Assembly (NCBI RefSeq): GCF_910591885.1
Contig: NW_025963552.1
Coordinates: forward strand, 4,402,001 to 4,466,000
DNA from: Bombus terrestris
Lineage: Eukaryota; Arthropoda; Insecta; Hymenoptera; Apidae
Length of the DNA: 64,000 nucleotides
Direction of reading: 5' to 3'
Of this stretch, positions 56,045 through 64,000 are shown in pieces (positions within the stretch are counted from its first letter, which is position 1; every line of letters starts with the position of its first letter). The position numbers and the translations under genes were made by a program. Below the pieces are notes generated by a model. The model did not search any database, had not been told where the DNA came from, and was given only the letters and a program-made list of their open reading frames with translations.

Positions 56045-58638
56045 AAGCGGCAAACGACAACGGCTTGGGATCTCGCCGCATCTTTGTTTTGGACCAGAGA
56101 ACGAAGACTTCATTCTTAGTTGACACCGGTGCTGATATCAGCGTTTATCCCCGAAGCAGGCTATCCACGGACGTAAAGAAAACAGCGTATGAACTATTCG
56201 CTGCCAATGGGACGCGCATCGCAACGTACGGCACTTTAGCGATGGAGCTATACCTGTCCCTACGCAGAGCATTCAGGTGGAACTTTACGGTAGCCGAGGT
56301 GCAAACCCCCATCAACGGCGTGGACTTCCTAAGCCATTACGGGTTGCTCGTGGACGCGCGAAACAAAAGCCTCACCGACACGGCAACTCCAATGTCATCG
56401 AGGGGATACACCGACACGACAGACCAAGTGTCCGTTAAGACCATTATCGGCGAATCACCATATCACCAACTCCTGGCAGAATTCCCGCACCTCACCCGCC
56501 CACCGATTTTTGGAAAAGAGAAGACTCGACACGGTGTGGTACACCACATCGAAACCACGCCTGGCCCGCCGGTCTACAACAAACCCCGCCGTCTTGCACC
56601 TGATCGACTTAAACAGGTAAAGGAGGAATTCGAGCTCATGATCGAGCAGGGCGTGATGCGACCATCGAAAAGCCCGTGGGCATCACCTCTGCACGTAGCG
56701 CCGAAAAAGGACGGAAACCTGCGACCATGCGGCGACTACCGTGCGTTGATCGCCCGCACCGTACCCGACAGGTACTCACCGCCACATATCGAAGACTTCG
56801 CGCATCATCTGCACGGTAAGCGTATCTTCTCAAAGATCGATCTCGTTCGCACGTACCATCAAATTCCGGTCGCGCCCGAGGACATCGAAAAAACCGCGAT
56901 AGCAACACCTTTCGGTCTTTTCGAAGCAACAAACATGATGTTTGGACTTCGGAACGCCGCGCAAACATGTCACCGATTCGTCGAAGAAATCACACGTGGA
57001 CTCGATTTCGTCTACGCGTACATCGATGATTTTCTTATAGCATCGGACGACGAAGGTCAACATCGCGAACATTTGAAAATTCTATTCAACCGCCTCAATA
57101 ATTACGGCGTCGTGATAAACCCCACGAAATGCGAATTCGGCGTGCACGAAATTACTTTCCTCGGATACTCGGTAAACTCCGACGGAACTAAACCGCCGCC
57201 CGAACGCGTCGAAGCGATTATAAAATTGTCGAAACCCGCGAACGCTAAGCAGCTACGTATGTACCTCGGTATGATAAACTTCTACCGACGTTTTATACCG
57301 GGGGCCACAAAAACACTCAAACCGCTCAATGATTTGTTAAAAGGCGCGAAAAAGGGCAACGCGCCAATAGAGTGGTCGGAACAGTCGGAAAACAGCTTTC
57401 GCGAATCGCAACGCGCTCTCGCGGTTGCCACGATGCTGGCGCATCCGATACCAGGTGCGCCTATCAGCCTCTCGGTGGATGCGTCCGACTACGCAGTGGG
57501 AGCGGTATTACAACAACACGCGAATAGCGAATTGCAACCGCTAGGGTTCGCAACGAAATCTCTGACCCCCGCGCAGCAAAAATATAGCGCGTACGATCGC
57601 GAACTACTCGCAATATAAACCGCAATCAAACACTTCCGACACGCTTTAGAAGGCAGAAACTTCGTAATATATACCGACCACAAACCTCTTACCTACGCGT
57701 TCAGACAAAAGTTAGAAAAGTGTTCGCCGCGACAATTTCGATACCTAGACTACATCGGTCAATTCAGCACCGATATACGTTACATAAAGGGGCTAGAGAA
57801 TAACGTAGCCGACGCCCTGTCACGCATCGAAGCAATAGGGAAGGAAGTGGATCATCAAACTCTCGCCGCCGCGCAAGAAAGCGACAATGAACTAAGCGAT
57901 ATCGTCAACTCCGGTACAACCGCGTTACGGTTAAAGAAGATACGCTTTCCTGGTCACGACGCAGAAATATATTGCGACGTATCAGCCGATATCGTAAGAC
58001 CGTACGTACCGAAATCCTTGCGACGCGACATATTCAATTCGCTCCACGGACTTTCCCACCCAGGGATGCGTGCCACGCAAAAGTTGGTGACGTCGCGTTT
58101 CATTTGGCCGTCCGTAAACAAAGATTGCCGGACTTGGGCACGGCAATGTATCCCGTGTCAACGATGCAAAATCACCAGGCACGTATCCTCACCCGTCGGA
58201 ACGTTCGAAACAACAGCAGGCCGGTTCGAGCACGTGCACATAGACATTATCGCGATGCAATATTCGCAAGGCTACCGATATTGTCTAACGTGCATCGACC
58301 GTTTCTCGCGTTGGCCTGAAGCCATCCCCATCGCCGACATGGAAGCGACAACCGTTGCCTCGGCCCTCCTTTCTACATGGATAGCTCGTTTGGCGTGCCT
58401 GCAAAAATAACAACCGACCAAGGACGCCAATTCGAATCAAACTTATTTAACGAACTGTGCCGGTTGCTCGGCATTAAGCACCTACGCACGACAGCCTATC
58501 ACCCCGCGTCCAACGGGATGATAGAGCGTTTACATCGGCAATTAAAAGCAGCAATAAAATGTCACAATACGAGCAACTGGGTAGAAATCCTACCAATTGT
58601 TTTACTTGGCATAAGAACAGCTATCAAGGAGGACCTGA
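56011..58638 (+). pseudogene. Gypsy pol, with nonsense codon and frameshift, 3' end missing
   Basis: The frame overlaps the end of gag. Domains in order: aspartic protease (VDTGADISVYP, about 56,113), RT (PSKSPWASPLHVAPKKDG; catalytic YIDD at about 57,019), and RNase H beginning near 57,470 (SVDASDYAVGAVL). A TAA at 57,616-57,618 interrupts RNase H, and the frame continues with YTDHKPL and the ADALSRIE region. Integrase follows with its HHCC zinc region (about 58,047-58,170) and core (HIDIIAM; TDQGRQFES). A 1-base loss near 58,388 shifts the frame. The sequence ends after the core Glu region, where satellite sequence takes over at about 58,639. Confidence 0.88.
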
Positions 58639-60315
58639 AGTCGGTGTCAATCCCAAGAGCATTTCCTGCGATATTAAGATCAAAACCATAAATGCAAATA
58701 ATAACGTGGATTTATCCTCGATACTTGACACCTTAGAAAAGACTCCTAAAGTAATGAGCAACCTAAACGGTTATTTCGAGTAGAAGATAGAGCCAATCAA
58801 TTAATTTTTTCGCACAGAATGACACAAATTAAAACTTGGGGTGTCACTACGTTGCAAATAATAGCATATATATCTGTAGCGGCACTCGACAACAAATACC
58901 GCTACTCGACACTAACTAAGCAACGGACACGGTAGCGAAGTGGTTAGCGCTCTAGGTTTCGAAAGTTCGGAACCCGGATTCGATTCCCGGCGCCCGTCAT
59001 CCTATTTCTCTTCCACGCATCAAGATAGAGGAATAATTAGCAGTACCCCAGCAGCGACATCTGCAGCCGGCAACCACGACTATCACGGACAACATATACC
59101 ACCTTTACATATCCATTGGACTCACATGCTTGTATCTGCTTAATAAGATAGGATTGTCAAAACTATGTATTCACATATTTTGCTGCAAAATTAAGAAAAA
59201 CAACATTAACGTTAGTACTGCAACACCTTCCGTCCCTATAATCATTTACAGACAAATGTTCCCTGTATTATCTGGAAGAGAAAGAGAATCAAGAGTAAGT
59301 TTTGAATTATCAACACCGCCCAAGGCCAAATTTCATCCATCAATTCCGAAGTAGCACCAAGATTATGACAAAGCTTATGACCACTTTTGGGAATGAAGAT
59401 GGGAGGAAGGACCCTCTTGCCAACGTAACTCATGGGCGACATTGTTTATGGAAAAAACCAGCTTTTTCGTTAAGCAACTATTTCGTTTTTCCCATTAGGT
59501 AACTACTTCCTTTCTCCGCTACTTGGAAAAATGTACAATAGACCTAAGGACTTTTTAAGTACCAGTAATAAACCGCAAATAGTTGTAGGATTAAAGCATC
59601 CTGCCAACTAATAAGACTCGGTTTATGGTGGAGCCTTAGGTTTATTGAGGGTTCTCTAACGATGCTTGTGCCTTGACGGTCAGACATTATAGGACGTCGC
59701 GCGGACCTGTTCAGGCTACGTAACACATATATTTCCTTTATTTCCACATTTTTCCAGCTACTTTGGTCGTATCGCTGCACTGCTTCAAGTAGAACTACTA
59801 CTGCGTGTGTAAAAATATTGATAACCTGTGATCTCATTTAAGTAAAAATTTGATAAAAGCTTTCGGGTCCCCGAGTTGGTGCGAACATTTCAATGTCCCT
59901 ATATGCCAAACTATTTGTTTGAGATACACGTGTACGCGTTGCTCGCTCGCTGCGCTCGCTCGAAAATCTATAGCCTAACCTAAAACAAATCCCTTGTCAC
60001 GTAATATAAAAAACGAGGTGGCTCAAACGAAAGGAAAAATAAAATGTAACAAAAGAAACAAGAGAATATATTTCTTGTAATCTGAGTTTACACTGACTGC
60101 GATTTGATTCTGAACTCCAGCCATGACTATCTAAGACTGAAGAGCTCTTACAATTTGACTTTCGGTGGGATCTGTTCCTTCTTTGTTTGTCATCCCTCAA
60201 TATCCCGCCTACCCTGTAGGCGTACGTGACCGTTGCCACGCTTCTAGATCATGCGATGGAAGGACCGTTGGGATATCGATGATTCATTAGGCACTTTGGC
60301 GATAAACTTAATGAA
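58639..60315 (+). repeat. ~2,060-bp repeat, unit R4, lacking its first ~383 bp
   Basis: Begins at AGTCGGTGTCAA, fused to the broken integrase. It contains the tRNA-like segment at about 58,925-59,002 with a better B box (GGATTCGATTCC), and the module shared with the 422-bp satellite at about 59,859-59,993. It belongs to a subfamily distinct from R1-R3 (for example CTGCAGCC and GGCGCCCGTCATCC). Confidence 0.92.
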
Positions 60316-62370
60316 TGTAGACCAGATGTATTTGGACAAGTAATGTGGAGTCAATTACGAATTATACATTTGCAAACAAACTCAACCCATACACGATAGA
60401 CTTTCAAAACACGATTGCGCATCCGAAGTAATTAGTGTAGACCATCAGATTTTGTAAATTCACAGTCAATAAGATCGTAGACATGACATTCACACCACTC
60501 AAAAACGACAATCACTAAATATACCTATAAGCTAGCTATACCGGAGCCATAAGCTAGTTGTAGCTATACCTGAAAAATCAATAGAACTCAATATATTCTC
60601 TGAAGAGGAACATCAAATTGTCAAACTGAAGCAACCCTCTCTGTGGAAAACTAAAATAACTGTTGATATATTGTATGGGGGCAATCATATGAGAGTCGGT
60701 GTCAAACCCAAGAGCATTTCTTACGATATTAAGATCAAAACCGTAAATACAAATAATAACGTGGATTTATCCTCGATACTTGACACCTTAGAAAAGACTC
60801 CAAAAGTAATGAGCAACCTAAACGGTTATTTCAAGTAGAAGATAGAGCCAGTCAATTAATCTTTTCGCACAGAATGACACAAATTAAAACTTGGGGTCTC
60901 ACTACGTTGCAAATAATAGCATATATATCTGTAGCGGCACTCGACAACAAATACTGCTACTCGACACTACCTAAGCAACGGACACGGTAGCGAAGTGGTT
61001 AGCGCTCTATCTTTCGAAAGTTCGGAACCCGAATTCGATTCCCGGCGCCCGTCATCCTATTTTTCTTCCACGCATCAAGATAGAGGAATAATTAGCAGTA
61101 CCCCAGCAGCGACATCTGCAGCCGGCAACCACGACTATCACGGACAACATATACCACCTTTACATATCCATTGGACTCACATGCTTGTATCTGCTTAATA
61201 AGATAGGATTGTCAAAACTATGTATTCACATATTTTGCTGCAAAATTAAGAAAAACAACGTTAACGTTAGTACTGCAACACCTTCCGTCCCTATAATCAT
61301 TTACAGACAAATGTTACCTGTATTATCTGGAAGAGAAAGAGAATCAAGAGTAAGTTTTGAATTATCAACACCGCCCAAGGCCAAATTTCATCCATCAATT
61401 CCGAAGTAGCACCAAGATTATGACTAAGGTTATGACCACTTTTGGGAATGAAGATGGGAGGAAGGACCCTCTTACCAACGTAACTCATGGGCGACATTAT
61501 TTATGGAAAATACCAGGTTTTTCGTTAAGCAACTATTTCGTTTTTCCCATTAGGTAACTGCTTCCTTTCTCCGCTACTTGGAAAAATGTAGAATAGACCT
61601 AAGGACTTTTTAAGTACAGTAATAAACCGCAAATACTTGTAGGATTAAAGCATCCTGCCAACTAATAAGACTCGGTTTATGGTGGGGCCTTAGGTTTAAT
61701 GAGGGTTCTCTAACAATGCTTGGGCCTTGACGGTCAGACACTAAAGGAGGTCGCGCGGACCTGTTCAGGCGACGTAACACATATGTTTCCTTTATTTCCA
61801 CATTTTTCCAGCTACTTTGGTCGTTTCGCTGCACTGCTTTAAGTAGAACTACTACTGCGTGTGTAAAAATATTGATAATCTGTGATCTCATTTAAGTAAA
61901 AATTTGATAAAAGCTTTCGGCTCCTCGAGCTGTTACGAACATTTCAATGTCCCTATATGCCAAACTATTTGTTTGTGATACACGTGTACGCGTTGCTCGC
62001 TCGCTGCGCTCGCTCGAAAAACTATAGCCTAACCTAAAACCAATCCCTTGTCACGTAAAATAAAAAAAGAGGTAGCTCAAACGAAAGGAGAAATAAAATG
62101 TAACAAAAGAAGCAAGAGAATTTATTTCTTGTACTCTGAGTTTGCGCTGACTGCGATTTGCTTCTGAACTCCAGCCATGACTTTCTAAGACTGAAGAGCT
62201 CTTACAATTTGACTTTCGGTGGGATCTGTTCCTTCTTTGTTTGTCATCCCTCAATATCCCGCCTACCCTGTAGGCGTACGTGACCGTTGCCACGCTTCAA
62301 GATCATGCGATGGAAGGACCGTTGGGATATCGATGATTCATTAGGCACTTTGGCGATATACTTATATGAA
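60316..62370 (+). repeat. ~2,060-bp repeat, unit R5
   Basis: Complete unit of the second subfamily, 2,055 bp. The 70-codon frame seen in R2/R3 is broken here by small deletions. The tRNA-like segment is at 60,980-61,057 and the shared satellite module at about 61,914-62,047. Confidence 0.92.
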
Positions 62371-64000
62371 TGTAGACCAGATGTATTTGGACAAGCAATG
62401 TGGAGTCAAATACGAATTATACATTTGCAAACAAACTCAACCCATACATGATAGACTTTCAAAACACGATTGCGCATTCGAAATAATTAGTGTAGACAAT
62501 ACCATGAGATTTTGTAAATTCATAGTCTATAAGATCGTATAAATAACTTTCATACCACTCAAAAACGAAAATCACTAAATATACCTATAAGCTAGCTATA
62601 CCGGAGCCGTAAGCTAGTTGTAGCTATACCAGAAAAACCAATAGAACTCAATATATTCTCTGAAGAGGAACATCAAATTGTCAAAGTGAAGCACCCCTCT
62701 CTGTTGAAAACTAAAATAACTGTAGCTATATTTTATGGAGGCAATCATATGAGAGTCGGAGTCAATCCCAAGAGTATTTCTTACGATATTAAGTTCAAAA
62801 CCATAAATGTTATAATGACGTGAATTTATCAACGATACTTGACACCTTAGAAAAGACTCCTAATGTAATGAGCAACCTAAACGGTTATTTCAAGTAGAAG
62901 ATAGAGCCAATCAATTAATTTTTTCGCACAGAATGACACAAATTAAAACTTGTGGTCTCACTACGTTGCAAATAATAGCATATATATCTGTAGCGGCACT
63001 CGACAAAAATACCGCTGCTGGACACTAACTAAGCAACGGACACGGTAGCGAAGTGGTTAGCGCTCTTGGTTTCGAAAGTTCGGAACCCGGATTCGATTCC
63101 CGGCGCCCGTCATCCTATTTTTCTTCCACGCATCAAGATAGAGCAATCATTAGCAGTACCCCAGCAGCGACATCCGCAGCCGGAAACCACGACTATCACG
63201 GACAACATATACCACCTTTACATATCCATTGGACTCATATGCTTGTATCTGCTTAATAAGATAGGATTGTCAAAACTATGTATTCACATATTTTGCTGCA
63301 AAATTGAGAAAAACAACGTTAACGTTAGTACTGCAACACCTTCCGTCCCTATAATCATTTACAGATAAATGTTACCTGTATAATCTGGAAGAGAAAGAGA
63401 ATCAAAAGTAAGATTTGAATTATCAACACCGCCCACGGCCAAATTTCATCCATCGATTCCGAAAATACACCAAGATTATGACTAAGGTTAAGACCACTTT
63501 TGGGTATGAAGATGGGAGGAAGAACCCTCTTGCCAACGTAACTCATGGGCGACATTGTTTATGGAAAAAACCAGCTTTTTCGTTAGGCAACTATTTCGTT
63601 TTTCCCATTAGGTAACTGCTTCCTTTCTCCGCTACTTGGAAAAATGTACAATAGACCTAAGGACTTTTTAAGTACCAGTAATAAACCGCAAATAGTTGTA
63701 GGATTAAAGCATCCTGCCAACTAATAAGACTCGGTTTATGGTGGGGCCTTAGGTTTATTGAGGGTTCTCTAACAATGCTTGGGCCTTGACGGTCAGACAC
63801 TAAAGGAGGTCGCGCGGACCTGTTCAGGCGACGTAACACATATGTTTCCTTTATTTCCACATTTTTCCAGCTACTTTGGTCGTTTCGCTGCACTGCTTTA
63901 AGTAGAACTACTACTGCGTGTGTAAAAATATTGATAATCTGTGATCTCATTTAAGTAAAAATTTGATAAAAGCTTTCGGCTCCTCGAGCTGTTACGAACA
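62371..64000 (+). repeat. ~2,060-bp repeat, unit R6, runs off the window
   Basis: Unit of the second subfamily, cut by the window end just as the shared module begins (63,972). The tRNA-like segment is at 63,038-63,115. Its small frames carry more changes than those of R1-R3. Confidence 0.92.

Larger units (their letters stand above)
54408..58638 (+). mobile_element. 3'-truncated Ty3/gypsy retrotransposon, CsRn1-like
   Basis: The 5' LTR, primer site, gag and pol (protease, RT, RNase H, most of integrase) run in order. The element then breaks off inside integrase, with no 3' LTR, and continues directly as ~2,060-bp repeat at unit position about 383. The CHCC-type Gag zinc finger and a primer site matching tRNA-Trp are the known hallmarks of the CsRn1 clade. 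At least one gag frameshift, one pol nonsense codon and one pol frameshift show it is dead. G+C content is much higher than the surroundings. Confidence 0.92.

Noticed and set aside
55226..58182. Minus-strand open frames across the gypsy element
   Set aside because: They are opposite the GC-rich gag and pol coding sequence, which readily gives antisense frames. No domains were recognised.
54408..58638. An endogenous retrovirus with an envelope gene
   Set aside because: Only gag and pol are present before the break, and the domain signatures match a CsRn1-type gypsy retrotransposon, a clade without envelope genes.

Overview
The window looks like nuclear DNA of an insect, most likely an aculeate hymenopteran and perhaps a bee. 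It holds four blocks. (1) Bases 1-28,299 are a tandem satellite with a period of about 422 bp, roughly 67 monomers, all on the + strand. (2) Bases ~28,300-49,277 are a nearly complete, colinear mitochondrial genome with extreme A+T content and invertebrate mitochondrial code (TGA=Trp, ATA=Met, AGA=Ser). (3) Bases 36,772-41,532 are a full-length Ty1/copia LTR retrotransposon inserted inside mitochondrial nad4, with AATAT target-site duplications. (4) Bases 49,278-64,000 are a second, composite tandem repeat with a period of about 2,060 bp, broken at 54,408-58,638 by a 3'-truncated Ty3/gypsy retrotransposon.

The copia element shows that the mitochondrial block is a nuclear copy (NUMT) and not organelle DNA: a nuclear retrotransposon with two LTRs and a clean 5-bp duplication is not expected in mitochondria. 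Without the insert the NUMT is about 16.2 kb. Order: nad2, trnC(-)?, trnY(-), trnW, cox1, trnL2 (two copies), cox2, trnD, trnK, atp8, atp6, cox3, trnG, nad3, trnR?, trnN, trnE, trnS1, trnF(-), nad5(-), trnH(-), nad4(-), nad4L(-), trnP(-), trnT, nad6, cob, trnS2, nad1(-), trnL1(-), rrnL(-), trnV(-), rrnS(-), control region. I could not find trnI, trnQ, trnM or trnA. The circle appears to have been opened between the control region and nad2, where bees are known to carry an I/Q/M/A cluster. Nine reading frames remain open in the mitochondrial code (nad2, cox1, cox2, atp8, atp6, cox3, nad4L, cob, nad1). nad3, nad5 and nad6 carry frame disruptions, each beginning in a homopolymer, and nad4 is split by the copia element. 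The transfer therefore looks young. None of these genes would be translated usefully by cytosolic ribosomes.

The two flanking satellites are not independent. Each ~2,060-bp unit contains, in reverse orientation, a ~134-bp module also found in every 422-bp monomer. It includes a GAGC-rich tract and a TTAGGTTAGG dimer of the insect telomere repeat. The ~2,060-bp unit also contains a tRNA-like segment and a short stretch identical to the start of the gypsy LTR. The copia element looks potentially active (one long open frame, LTRs differing by one A in a homopolymer). The gypsy element is dead (frameshifts, a nonsense codon, no 3' end) and has the CHCC Gag finger and tRNA-Trp primer site of the CsRn1 lineage.

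All coordinates and similarities were read by eye. No database search or alignment was run. Assembly artefact at the NUMT/satellite borders cannot be excluded.
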